The notes under the pieces: model-generated
What the model was told of the DNA's origin: nothing
The model's database searches: none
What the model saw: the letters and a program-made list of their open reading frames with translations, nothing else
Part shown: in pieces, positions 25,601 to 40,600 of the stretch
How positions within the stretch are numbered: position 1 is the stretch's first letter
Layout: each line of letters begins with the position of its first letter
Position numbers and translations under genes: made by a program
Origin: Mytilus galloprovincialis
Taxonomy: Eukaryota > Mollusca > Bivalvia > Mytilida > Mytilidae
DNA length: 64,000 bases
Assembly: GCF_965363235.1 (NCBI RefSeq)
Contig: NC_134841.1
Coordinates: 34,315,440 to 34,379,439, forward strand
Direction of reading: 5' to 3'

Positions 25601-28600
25601 TGATAAGCACATCAATTTAAAACCAAGCTATAAGATAATTATTTTGTTGTTTGCCATACTGTTTGTTGTGGGCATTGCAAAAGATCTCTCTTCCTGTTTT
25701 ATGAAATATTATATGAAGTACAGCAACTACTATCAGTGTAGAACGGCATTATCTTATAATTAGCAGATTGAGTTCTTTGAGCTTGGGTTCAGTAAATTCA
25801 CTAATTCTTTGAAAGAGTATATTATATTATTTATCGTTTGTTTGTATTAGTGTATTTTTTTTTATCTGTTTCACCGTCATTATTTAGTTGAATGTGTTTT
25901 CTGCCCTGCTTAGTATTTTAGTATTCTATATCTTTTTTAGTATTTCTTTTGTCAAATCACTGATCGAGATTGATTGTTGTTATTTATAAAAAATGTAGTT
26001 AAGTATTGCATATTTATATGACTATCTCAAGTCAAGAACATTGTCATTGATTTAATGTTTTGGTATGTTAATGGTTTGGGTATTTTGAAGAGTTGGTGTT
26101 GTTAGTAGATATATCAATAATGATAAACCTTTGACAGGGTTTGGTTTAAATTATCCACGACGTGTATTGGCTCTAGATCTAGAGCTTGACAGATTTCGTA
26201 AACACGTCTTGTTTTATTTTGTCCGTTTGCGTATTTGAACAAACAATGAATGTTGTTTATTTGTGTGTATGAATAGCTGTCTCTCCGACGTAAACCCCAC
26301 ATTTATCTTGACTTATTATATTGAATAAAGTATATTAATTTTCTTATGTCAATAAAAGAAAAAAATTGTATTCCGGATACGCGTTACCGCTATTGCAAAT
26401 ACTTTGCTATAATGCTGCTTTCGATTTGCGTTTGCATTTTTTACTATGATTAAAATATAATAGTTGAATACAATGGAGTTACACACCAGATTGCCACTTC
26501 AAACAGACCATCACATGCAAATTTGTATGTTCCAAGTCTTCTTCGATCCCAGTGAACCTGAAATTGTTGTTTTATATGATAAATATTATATCTAGGGGAT
26601 ATTATTTGTTTTGTTTGAAACCCGAATGCAGTTTTATTTTTACAAAAAAAATTGAGTTAGATTATCCCTGATAATCGATAGTACTAATATGTTGCAATGA
26701 CCGAATCTAAGATTAAAAGTAAACTGATAAAAATACCGAACTCCAAGGAAAATTAATATTGCAAAGTCCCTTATCAAATGGGAAAATCAAAAGCTCAAAA
26801 TACATTGAACGAGTGGAAAACAACTGTCATATTCCTGACTTGGTGCAGGAATTACCTTATGAAGAAAATGATGCATTAAGTTTAGATTGATACTATTAAG
26901 TACTAAAGAGAAGTAAATATGGTATCAAACTGGCACTTAAATCAAATATATATAGTCTATCTCCTATAAGTACAAAGTTATACAGATAGCACACCACAGT
27001 CAGATGTATAGTTTCGCATTTTGGCCCAGACGAAGTTTTTAAATATGAAAGCTATTGTGTAATAAAATTCATGTTGTGGAAGCTGAAAATTAATGTTGCC
27101 TTCAAAGATGGTTTACATGTAAACATCAATATTGTGTTATGTATGTATTATGGGCTATCTTCTGTTTGAGAATCCGTTTTCTCATACCATACCAGTTTTG
27201 ATATTTTCAAAGTGAGTGATTTTCTTATTTACTATAATTTTGACAAACGAAATCAATTTTGAATATAACATTTTACCTTGGATAACTATTCCTTGGAATC
27301 CTTACTTGAAGAAATATTTAAAAAAATTTATATTTTCATATAACGAAACAGAGTTTGAAACTCAACATCTTGGCTAGTTCTGAAACCTGGAACCAATTTC
27401 GATTTCAGAAAATTCTGCTAAAATCCAAGGACGAACAGAGGTTTCTCAAAACTTGTGATTTTCTATAACAAGAACAACACTCCAAATTACCTCACACACC
27501 CTGCCAGCTACTGTTACGGGGAGAAAATCAAGAGACATGCTCATCAATATTTATACAATAATCCTTTAATTCTATAGAAATACTAAATAATTCATATTTG
27601 ATAATTTGAATATATTAAACGACCGAAAGCAGAAACATAGCTTAAAATGCAAAATCAGGAGAGGGGATACACCATATATTAATGATATAAAAAATCGAAT
27701 CAAATGAACATTTTAAAAAGAAAATTATACTAATATAGTGTACAGTATTTTTGATGAGAGATTGATGGCTAGGACTGCTTTGAACTGATGTGTGCGTGTT
27801 TAATATTTATTCCTTCAATACAAATACATTAAGAAAAAACATACCACAACTTTCCCGTTGGGTTCAACACATAGGACAGTACCTCGACAACCTCTTCCAC
27901 CGTCCTGTTCACCGTACTTCCAATCTTTACCTGTAAACATAAACAAAGTACACAAAGTCGAAGAACTTGATAACAAAATACGATGTATTTAAGGGTGAAC
28001 ATTAGATACTCTTTATACCAAGGTAGTCTTTCAACATGTTTAATGGTCCAATCAAACAGTTCATTATTGGTTGTTGCTATTTCATAAGGCATTTTATGTG
28101 TTCAAAATTCGGTTTTGTTGGCAGGACTTTTGTTTTCCCTGCTTTCTTTATTTCCATTTCACCTCGCCCTACGTTCTTTATTCAGAATCTTTTTTGTCGG
28201 AATTTTGATTACATACTGTTAAAGGGCCACTAGTTGCCAAATTCATAATCACCGATTTGACTCAAATTCTCATATTTTATTTATAACAATGTAAAACATT
28301 TTTCCAAACTATCAAAAGTATAAAAAAAACAATTTACAGGACATGGTCTCAATAAGATGTAGCTTCATTTCGTGTGAATTTTAGCCAAGACGCCATCTAA
28401 TGTATTATCGAGTTGACCTTCTATGACCTTCTATGACCATATAAGCGATGTAAACATAAACAGAGATATAAATAGATTAAGCAACTCGTGCAATTAGATA
28501 TAGGTCTGTTAAATTTTGTATTATGGCTTTATGCTGATCGTCGTTTTTACCTTTTTAAGAATGATTTTTGGTGGATCGAATCAGTCGATCAAATTATTTA

Positions 28601-31600
28601 CCTTTGTTTCACTTTCAATGTTAACATTCTTTTCCTTTAAATAACCGTACACAGACAATGTATGCGTTATTCTATCTCTTTCTCCGGGGTTAAATTGGAG
28701 TTCACATGAATACGGTTTCAATGAGGTCGAATTATTCACTTGCAAGTGAAATGTTTATTAGCTTAATTTGACAACATTGAACCATTTTAGCTGATAACAG
28801 AAGATTATTATTTCACTATTTCACTTTCATTAGTGATTGAACAAACAAAAAAATCATACTTTAGATTTTATATATATATCGTAGCTATTACCCCTTTAAC
28901 AAAAATATATCAAGGATCTCAATGATTTTACTGTTTTATCATCAACATATGACTACCTTGTTTTATTCCTTCATTTGATACAGTACCTCTTTTAACTCTG
29001 CATCCAACAACAATCAACTCATTTTCTATTTGCCTAGGTTCATTTACTGGTTCAATGTCGTAACACTCATTAGTTTCATCATATCTATACACATTCTCGT
29101 TTCCACTGTCCCATTCGACACGTATCTTCCCTGAAAAAAGATTTACATTTGGATGTAAATTATACAAATCACAATGTGTATTACTCTAACCCGACTGTGC
29201 TGTTTTGAAGTATCTTCTCTCAATGGATAGCATTTATTTCAAATAAATATTGTATTTCGGCAAAGATTTTTTAATTACATTTTTTATGATACAGCCATGG
29301 AATTGAGAGCAATTTGCAAATATATATTATTTTCCTGCAAATTTCTTATAATAACACTTTTAATGCTACAAATAGATTTCGGAAGATGTGGTATGAGTTC
29401 CAATGAGACAACTCTCCAGCCAAATAACAATTTATAAAAGTAAACCATTATAGGTCAAGGTACGGCCTTCAACACGGAGCATAGGCTCACACCGAACAAC
29501 AAGCTATAAAAGGGCCCCTAAAAGCATTAGTGTAAAACCATTCAAACGGGATTACCAACGGTCTCATCTATATTAAAAACGACAAACGAGAAACACGTAT
29601 GAACTGCATAAACAGACGACAACTACTGTACATCAGATTCCTGACTTAGGATAGGTGCAAACATTTGCAGCGGGGTTAACAGTTTTAATGGTACCAAAAC
29701 TTCTACCTTTTTCTGAAACAAAACATCAAAACATAGAAAAACACACTATAGAATATCAATTATAATTAAAAGGCTTAACTCGATCAAAAACGCAAATAAA
29801 CAAACCATGAAATAAACAACTATATCAAGCTTTTTCCCCCCAATGCATTATTCTTACATAGTCACGGATAGCATGGAAAATCATAGCGGTTGTATTTCAT
29901 ACGGAAAAACTATTGCATTAGAGTGACTAACGATTATTATTTCCAGCCAATCAAAATTATGGATTCTGATGAAACATTCACGCGATGTAATATTCTATCC
30001 TATATTAACTAGCATTTTACCAGTACTCTAGTCAAATGCAGGATTCTTTTCGAACTACTTCACACACGGCATACATGATATAAATTAACCCCCCCCCCCC
30101 AATTTGTTCATAAGAGCTGTTAATTGTGGGAAAACCATTACATACCACGTTTATCTTCACCAATAACAGTACCAGCCATTTCCGAATCTTGATTTTGCCA
30201 TTGCCAATGTGGTCCTCGTCGAACACGTGTTCCTAACTGTACAGCTTGACAGTTTGGTTGTTTGAATCGACCATGATATTGCGTTCCAGGATCCAATAAC
30301 AACATTACATTGTCCGTGATATCATCCTGTATCGGTAATAACACTTGATATATGATAAATTGTGATTATCTGTTAATTTTATAATGTTTTTTTCTGTGTA
30401 GAATTGTGTGTTCAGTTCTTGTTCTTTTAAATATCAAAAATTCAGTTCAAACCTTTTTTAAATACTTTTTTAACCATATATAGTGTGTACAAATGAAATA
30501 ACTGTATTTCTACATCAAGCGTATTTTTATTAACAGTTTTGTTTTCATGTAATAAATATTTGAACAACTTACATATGCGTCTAATTCCTGCAGACTAGGC
30601 GAACTAGCTGAACGAACAGCTTTTCTTACGGTGGATCTATTAATCTCAGAAGTTGCCTCTAATTGGTTTGCTATAATTGATGATTGGAGCTAAAATGTAC
30701 AAGTTATAATAACAACCTTGTTGAATTTCAATGTCAATGGAATATTAACTCTGAAAAAAATCTCACAAAGGACATCTTCAACATAAGCCAAAGATGAAAC
30801 CAAAACCAAGACTGATACCGAATCAAAAGAAAGTTGGAGAAGCATTTATGTGCAAATATCTGTGTTTTGTATTAGCTGTAATGAACTCAATCCGTATACT
30901 AGTATTCATTTATTTTTTGGGTAAAATATCACATCGAATATGTCATGAAACATAAATTAACATAAATCTTTTCATCTTTACTGAATACAGTTATCAAGTA
31001 AATCACAAGAAAATATGTCAGTATAATTTCATTCATGATGCACATTAATCATGAAGAATGTTTCAGCGAAGGGACAGTGCTGCACATAGTCATACAATTG
31101 GTGCACACTACTGATTTTTTAAAATTTTCGATCGTATAATGGGATTTTTAAAATCTATTCTTCAATCTCAAATCTTCTCGTTGACAATTTGGTTCTATAT
31201 CAGTAGCGAAACCTTCTTGATGTATTTGGTAGAACAATGGGTGTTCAGCTTGATGAATGGTGACACCAAGCTGGTGACAATAAATAGGCAATATTACAAT
31301 GGTGATGTCTCCTTTATGGCCTACATCATTCTGTGTAAAGCATTTCGTCATTGCTAAGAAGACAGGTCACCTCAAAGGAAAGATTAAGCAAGAAGTTTTA
31401 ATTATAGTACATCACATCAGACGAAAATATACAATAAATAAAATCGGATTCAAGGCATGTTATACTAAAACAATTTAAAATAAAATAAAACTTATTATCC
31501 ATATAAGCATCATGGTTTCCATGCTTCTGCTACTTATTTTCCTTTAGATTAGATAGAAGTACATGTAGTTGATGTAAGCATGACAAAAATAGACGAAGTA

Positions 31601-34600
31601 AGACTATTTTGTAATAGTCCCCAAACTGATATGTTTTTATAAGAAAAGTTCATGTCAAGTACATTCATAACTTGAATCAATTTTATGTATAAATAAAAAC
31701 AATTTCAGATTTGAAAAAATCTGAAATAAATGCACGTTTACGCTGCTAAATACCACTATTCTGATTGTTTTTAGTTTTTTTAGGCAGTCTTTGAAGATTA
31801 TTGTTTGTATTTGTGTCGTTTTTAGTTATGCTTCTGTCGTTTTGATTTTCTCTTTGGTATCTTATTTAATTTTTTGTTTTCTTCATAGATTTAATGCATC
31901 AATTGAACTGTCGGAAAAAATCACCAAAAAGACACATTCTTGTTAAATAACACCCCTTTTCTTACCTAATAGAAAAGGAATCATACCTTCATTCTAATGT
32001 CGTATGTATGTGGTAAAATTATCAATGAAGCTGCCGAATCTCTTATTTTGAGTGCTGTTAAATTGACATATTTCTAGTTTTTAAGCTGAAACCTCACCAT
32101 TATACAGAAAATGCTAGAATCCACATCAAATTGGACAGAACATAAAATGCAACTTTGCAAAAAGAAGAAGTCAACGACTACAAACGCTGTACGTTGATGT
32201 CTTACTTGATACAACTATTTCAAAGTAAACATTAAACTTAAGATTAATTAAATAGTTCATGGCAATAAATTATAGTTTTATGGTCCGCTAAAGTCAAAAT
32301 AAAAATTAACACATGTTATGAGGATGAAGGCCACAGATGTGACAGTTTATGTTTCAAAATCAATCATATCAAAAGATACATGTATAAAAATTTGCATACA
32401 CTTCAATTATAAGTACCAATTGTGAATTCAAATATACAATACTTTCATTACAATCTGAACCAATGAGCATATTGTGTATTAAATGAAAAGACAAATGTCA
32501 TCAATTATTAAAATTGAATGTTTTCAAAAGTCAATCAATTAAGAGTTATCTCCCCTTGACTATACATTTGTTAATAATAGTGTTACATCTCAACTTTTGG
32601 GAGCAGATACCGCTTTTTTTGTCACCTTTAATTCAACAATTAAAGAACCTCTTTTCAAGGTGGAAGATGGGGAAGGGGAAGAGGATTAAAATATTTTATG
32701 GAATTGAATGTCACCAAATTTCTGTATGTGTTCTTCCCTCGGCAGGTATTTGGAAAAGAGGCTGGATATTAAAACATGTGCTCGAAGTAGCGCCTCCTTA
32801 TCAATTATCAACATGATATCACAAGACAGAATACAATTAAAAATTACAATCTTTCATTGTACCATAAAGTCACCTGTGCTGCACATAAGTGTATTTAAAA
32901 ATATGTCTTCAAAAAGCAAGATAATAAATATCAAAGAAATCTATATCCGCCCAGAAAAAAACCACCCCTACCTTCCAAAAGGGAGCATAAATTAATATAA
33001 AATATTTACCAGAACTTGTGTATTTTGTGCAAGACGTTGTATCTGTTCTGGTGGTATTAACTTGCCAAAAGTCTTTTTAACCATCGTTCTCAAAATCTTA
33101 AATGGAATTATATTTTATATAATTTTTTCCAAACATAAGCCATGACAAATTATTACAAACTTTTCTCTGGAAAATTAATCATGATTTAAATCTTTAAGAG
33201 ATTAATATCAGATAGGGCAAGGACGTTCTAGGTTTAGATTCAATAATTTTAAAATCAAAATAGCAGGTTATTGTCATACCTTTAAGAAACCTTCAATATT
33301 CATTTCCGAATTGAAACGTCATGTTATATCAAATACAAAAAAATATACAACTATCCTTCTTAAATAATAAAATGCCTTTCCAAGATATAAAGAAAGAAGA
33401 GAGAAATCTTATTAACAAAAAGCTTTATCTAACCAAATAACTATTAATATGCTACGGACAACACGTGCATTTGGAGGATCTAATCAAATGCCTAAGTTTC
33501 TTACAAGGCGTAACATAATATGATGATAATATTTATGATAATATAATAGTAAGAAAACTTACATCAGTGTTAGCACCTCCTATTGGTACACAAAATATTT
33601 TCGTTCCACCATGTTCACAAAGTTGGACACTATATTTCATTTCACGCGCTGCATTTAACGAAGTCTGGAAGTAAAGTAATATGTTTAATACACGCTATTG
33701 TTGTTAGATATCATTTACAAATGATGCAACCATATCAGTATTCTATAAACAGTAAATGAATTGATGGACGATGGAACCGATTCATACAATATAGTATTCT
33801 AATATAAAGCTTGGTATCAAATATCAGAAAGTTCTAATTTTAGTTCTTGTGAAAAATGCAACGAATATTTTATCATGGAACAAACAGTGTTTTATAATCG
33901 AATTCTTCGTATTTGAAATCACACTATGTATCTAATAATGGAGTTTCGAATATAATATGAAGAATAGGTATTTAACAGTATATTGTATAGTAGCTTGACG
34001 GATTGCACTTCAAAAGTAAAATTATCATGACTTATTAAATAAATATGTTTAACAAGGATAAGGACAATATCCTTCAAAATTAAAGTTGAGAATCCAACAT
34101 ATAATTTAGTTTTCAAAGCTAGTCTACATAACAATAATGTGTTTATATAATAATACTAAAACAATTCAATGTAACTGTAAATCTTAATCAGTTCCTTAGT
34201 CGGTTCTTTTTTCAATTTTGCACACGTTAAATTAGGTGCCAAATACTAATTTTCTAACTATCTTAGGCAAAATTTCATGTTTGTCAACTTAAGTTTGTTC
34301 ATTCCAAGATACCGCCACATCTCAACGAAACTCCAATGATCGGTATCTTAACCTAAATGTAATCAACCTCTTCAATATCATTCAGTTAAACTCTCCAATT
34401 AATTTTCGACAATTTTATGTTTTGAATTTACAATTAAAATTCCTCATTTAATATTGCCAACGTTATGTGCAGTCGATAAATTTGCATTTTTTTGTTATAC
34501 AAAAGAAGTTTAAGATGTTAAAAAGTACATTACGTCATTTCAATTTGTTTACAACTTTCACGTGGTGTTTTAAATGCAAGTTTTTTTGTCAAAATTGAAC

Positions 34601-37600
34601 GCACTATTTGTGACTGTATGTACTCTTCAAAACGTTATAACATTAAGAAATGATATTTATACACAATGCAACAATCGAAAGGTTTGATATTACCATTATG
34701 ATCAATGTTGAATAAGTACTCTATCTGTTCTTAGATTTATTCTTACCAATAAATCTGATACAAAAGACTCTTCCATTATTCCAATACTTTCTCTGTCTTC
34801 TTCACTAAGAGCTTCTACGCGAGTTGGCATTCCATCCGTTATCACAATAATGTTAGGTAGGAAATCATTGTTCTCGAGGGTAGTGGAACCACCTTATAGA
34901 AAATTCTCATTTCAATTGATTTGTAAGGAAAATTATATAATCTACATATAGATTTACATACAATCTTGTCTGAAATAAGGGCATTGCTTTCCTTTCATAA
35001 TTATTGAAAAAAAGAAAGAAAAAGAACATGTTTCCATTGTTAAGATTAAGAAGAGCAGCTATATGGCTATACAATGTAAAATAAACATACAGTTGTGAAT
35101 TCCGGACAATGCCATCAACAGACCAGCTGCTAAAGGAGATGGACCACAAGGTCTCAACTTGGCTGAAATATAATACTGATGTTTAAATAAAGATGGAATA
35201 GAAAAAACAATCATGATTTATAAATTTAAAAGTGTAGAATAAATAAATTATAAGCTCCGTTTTTTTAAAGCTTTTGATTGGTTCTGATTGTCTCAATATA
35301 GTTAGTGGAATTTAATTTAACATGACCATGTAACACATCTTAATGTTTAAATAAAATATTAAACTAAGTTTCCAATATCAAATTAATATACATATTTATA
35401 ACTTTGGAATTTGATTTGTACTGTTTTCCGTTATTGTGAAATATGAGTCTATATGATATCTAATGTACCTATTTCTCTTTTGATATAATCATACTCTGGT
35501 ATAGGATGCGTGATTAATTCAGTGTCTCTTCCAAAATGAGCGAGTCCAACGTTATCTCGTATACCGTATCTTAAACTGACCTGATGCAGACCTGTTCAAA
35601 AGTAATGTCTACAATTAACAATGTCTTAAGACACCAATAAAAGTCGAAAACGGTGTTGGATGACCTGCTTCTTTAGTTTTAAGTTCTGCTTTTTTCCCCC
35701 TTTATAATCTTTCCAGGGTCCTGAGTGTATCTACAGAAAAATTATTTATCTTACAGCAGCTGCCGTGCCAAATGCAAATTTTTATCCTACATTTACTGTT
35801 ATTATTATAAGCCTGTTCTAATTTTGAACGAAGCAAATACAAGTATGTTGAGTTTTGATTTACCTTATAGTTAATTCAAAGACAAGTCTGTTTCGCATTC
35901 AATAAATAAAGAACAGCTCATTTCTCGTTGATCTTCATAACTATTCTGTATAAAAATAAGATAATTCATAACATGCATTTTATTGAAAATTATTTGTATA
36001 ACATTTAATTATAATGATTGATATTTTTTACCATCGATGAATTTAGTTGCAGTTCTTATCATTGTCTCAAATTTTTCTCCTTGCATACTCTCTGATGTGT
36101 CCAAGAGTAACATATAGTTATGTCCGCTGGCACTCCTATTGTTATTACTAAACGCCAATTCCATACGGACTGTAAAGTAAGAAGTAAATGCTTACAGAAA
36201 AGCTGATATATATTTCTTCTCAGGATAGATAAATATTGTGGATTTATTTTTATTCGTGGGATACCAATTTTTGTGGATTTCGTGGGTACAGGCGAACCAC
36301 GAAATTAAATGATAAACGAATAACAAATTACTATAGGTGTGTATTCAGACATGGGCGAAACCACGAAATTTAATATCCACAAACATTAAGTTTTCCTCAA
36401 TCCACGAAAATTGGCACCCACGAAAATAAATGAATCCACAGTATTGTGTTTTATTGCCTTTTTTGTAATCAACATGAATCGTTATCACTGAATATTTAAA
36501 TTGTCAACTTATTTCGTCATCCCAAAACTCCAAAGATATTTCACATTGTATGTTGTACAATTGAAATTTGGACCAAGTACCAAGTATCAACCTGTACCAA
36601 GTCAGCTCTTGATTTTGCCTTTTGAATACGGACTATGTGTTTAGTAAGTAACCGACAGAAGATGAAGATTAGTAAGAGCAACTAGCTGTCCATGTAAATC
36701 AAAGAATATAGTTAACATCTGAATTAAATTTCAACGAAAAAATATTAGAGGGCTTTATGTCTTATGAAATATTGAATTATTGCTTAGCTAAGATATATAT
36801 ATACATGTATATATAAATTACAGCTTTACGTTAAAGATAAGTTCACGACATATACAAAGATGTTATTATATAAGGAATATGCTTATAGTTAAAAGATTTT
36901 CTAATTTAAATAATTAAAATTGAAGCCAAATAATAGTTTACCTTTACTTCGTGCCTGTCCAGCGATTGCGATCCAGTCAGCGTACGAATGAACTTTCTGT
37001 CCTCTGTCAAAATCTAAAAGTTAAAGAAATGGAGTCAGACATTGTAATTAAACAAACATACAAATAGATAGACAATTCATATTGCTGTCCTTTTTGGAAA
37101 GCCTGTTAACATTTTCTATCTATGATTGTAGTATGACATTCCCAATTACTTTAAATTTTTATATATTCAAACAAAGAGATCTGGTATGAGACGACTATGC
37201 ACCAAAGTGTAAATAGGGTTGATATTACTTATTATAGATAATCGTCCGGATTCAACAATCAACAATAATGTGTCCCATGTACACTATCATTTTCTTTGTT
37301 CAGTGTACCGTGTAAATGGGATAAAATCTCTAATTTGGCATTCAAATTAGAAAGATCATATCATAAGGAACATGTTTACTAGGTTTCAAGTTGATTGGAC
37401 TTCAACTTCATCAAAAACTACCTCGACCAAAAACTTTAACCTGAAGCGAGACAGGCGGACAAAACGAACGAACGTCCGAACGGAGCCATAGACCAGAAAA
37501 CACAATGCCCATAAATGGGACATAAAAGCCGATTTCGTTTAGGCGGCCATAACAGGCCCCGACATATGAAGATTATGACACAATTCAATTGAAAAAGCAA

Positions 37601-40600
37601 TGGGTTAATTTATGACAAAACAATTACGATATATATATATATATGACAGACATGAACCAACGACAACCACTGAACTACATGCTCCTGATGTGGGGCAGGC
37701 ACTTAAAACAACTTAGCGGGGCTAAACATGTTTGTGAGTGCTCAAAACTGCCCTAACCTGGAACAGTAGTGTTATATAACAAACTATATTTGTTGATGTG
37801 TTTCTTTGATAGTGTCTAATATATATTACTTGTTGTTTTAAATTGCCTTATTCCTGTCTTATAATCTGAAAACACTATTTGATTGTCTTTTGATTGTGGT
37901 CACTAAATACATTCTGGTATTTACATTACTTGCCATTTTAAACTAACTTTGTAATTTAAGATTACTGTTACAGTCAATACCTTGAGTTCAAACTTTGTTA
38001 TTGTCTCAATTTGTTCATTATTTGTTGACCTAGTTCAGACTGTTTTACACCAACGCAATACCTTATGATTGTCATTTATGTTTATGTTTTAGTTGTTTGT
38101 TCTGTTCAGTAAAGGCCATCCAAAATATACTAGGACTATTATAAGCCTGGTACCTTTGTTAACTATTAACAGAATTAATCAATATTCTTTTTCTGTCTTT
38201 TTCAAAACTATTGATCATGAAGTATGTATGTATCTATACTTCCTGGTTTTAAAAATGTTGGGTTCCAGCATTCCCAATGATAGTCCATTCATAAAAGCGC
38301 TAAATATGTACGAAATTTATTGAGTGGTCTTCATTCACCTTTTTTTCATTTACTAGTTATAAGTCGATATCACTACACTTAGTGCTAATCCATGATGTTT
38401 TTATCATTTCAGTAATCAGTGCTTCGGTTCTAACATGAATTATTGTCATTTGTCATGAAACTTATGATACTATTGTAGTAATTACCTCTGTTAGCATTCT
38501 GAGACAATGCTATACTTTCCCTCTGTCTTTCATATGATCTAACGTGTGTCTGATTAGGACTCCTGGCAAACAAAATATCATTAAGCACTGACATGATTGA
38601 TTTAATACAATTTATTAAAACTATAAAATTCCTAAGAATTGATGGTCCAAAATCCTTTCGGCAAAGTTGTTCTTAGCTTATTTTTGGCTATTTTTTTCAG
38701 GTCGTCTTTGGTGATTCAGCTCCTCATATCTTTAAAGATATATAAAAAATCTAAAGTTTGATTTTTTTGTTCAACCAATAATGAAAGTGAAATAGTGAAA
38801 TAACAATTCGCTTTTCAGGGGCGGATGCAGGAATTTTCGAAAGGGGGGGTGCTAACCCAGGGCAAAGGGGGGGTGCAGGGGGGTGCAAAACATATGTCCC
38901 GATACAAATGCATTGATCGGCAAAAATAAAGGGGGGGTGCGCACCCCCGGAACCCCCCCCTCTGGATCCGCCACTGCTTTTTGCAGCCAAAAAGGGTCAA
39001 TTTTGTCAAATTACGCAAAGAAACATTGCTAATAAGGTATTCACTTGCAAGTGAATGAGTCGACCTCTTTAAATCCGTATTCATGTGAACTCGAATTTAA
39101 CCCCTAGCTAGAGATTGACAACGCATGCATTGTCATGCGCGTAGCTACGTTTTCGTCAAAACGCCCGGGCGTACACTTGAATTTTGAAAATAAAACAAAT
39201 AATCGACATAGAATATAAGAAAAACTGGTCAAAAGCACATCAGTCTTGTGCTTCTTTTCTTAATGAATTGTAATTTTGAATGAAAAGGGACTAAATTTAC
39301 TCAAATAGATCATTTAATATAATTGTTCGAATCTTTTGTAAAAGTCTGAATCCACTATGAATTCTACGTACTTTTCTTATATTAAAAGCAATTCACTATC
39401 TGCTCAGATTCGATATGCTGTTTGTATTTTTGTCGAGCCTGTGATTTATGTCCCAAAAGCGAGACAAAGCGGCGTAAATATTTAGGTTCCGAATGTGGAT
39501 AAAGTCTTTTGAATGACTCTCTGTGAAATTTTACGAAAGTTATACAGAAACTGTTTACGATCAAAAGAGTATTCAGAGCAATATACTAATGCAATTATAT
39601 CTTTTATTTGCCCGCATTTTAAGGACAAAATGTATTTCTTTCTGCAATTAATAAGTAGTCGCAGTTTGGGTTTGGGCTTACATTTTGTTATTTCTCAATT
39701 ACATTAACTACTTGTCGAACCTTCATCGAAATTTATGAAATATGCCGAAGAAACTTTTTCTTTGACTAGTGTCTAAAGCTAAAATTTTGAAAGCATTTGT
39801 TTTCATTCATTTTTCGGTTCTTTTCTGATAGACAGATAGCCGGGCTCTTCTTTACGCAATTAATTGTTTTACATGCTCAATTTACAAACCTTCATAGATT
39901 GTCGTGAAATATTCCAGATCAAGAAAAAATTATCAAAAGAAAATTTTAGATTTTTTTTTAAAAGCCATTTAAAGGAATGATAAATTGTTTCACTTTATGT
40001 GGAAAGAAGTCCTAGGTGTTCCAGATTTTTTTTTATACTGCACCTCTTAGAAATATTTATTTTTTCATGTTCATTAAGGGGTGCTTTTGTTGATTGTATG
40101 CTCACTCACGGCACCCTTTAAACTTATTTAAAAGTAATATTGGTTTGGACGTTTTCTCTAAAACCAATGACCATTAGGCTAGCTTCAAGTTTAACACGAT
40201 GAATAAGTTGACATATTACAAGATTTAACCAAAAAAATAAACCATTTAGATTCAAAAGTATATATATGTTGTTATCAATGATTTTTTACTGACAGGAATC
40301 ATTATGGTATCTCATTCTCGATAGCTTTCAGGGGCTTCGTCCCTTTCGAACCCACTACCAACAGGTGCTTTGACATTGGGCGGTTGGCACCCCTCATAAC
40401 CCTCGCCAAGGTTCGGGCGTACACGTAAAAATGACCCAGCTACGCCACTGATTGTACGTGTACTGGTTATTCAAAGAAAACGAATATCAACAATGAAAGT
40501 GAAACTAGAGTAAATCATTTGATTACTAATTCGATGCACATAAAATTATTCTTACACGAACAAAAGCAATGAGAAACATCTATTTTTGATCTATAAATTA

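Noticed and set aside
31139-31357. Overlapping open frames on both strands
   Set aside because: Neither shows a domain, and gene B has no counterpart.
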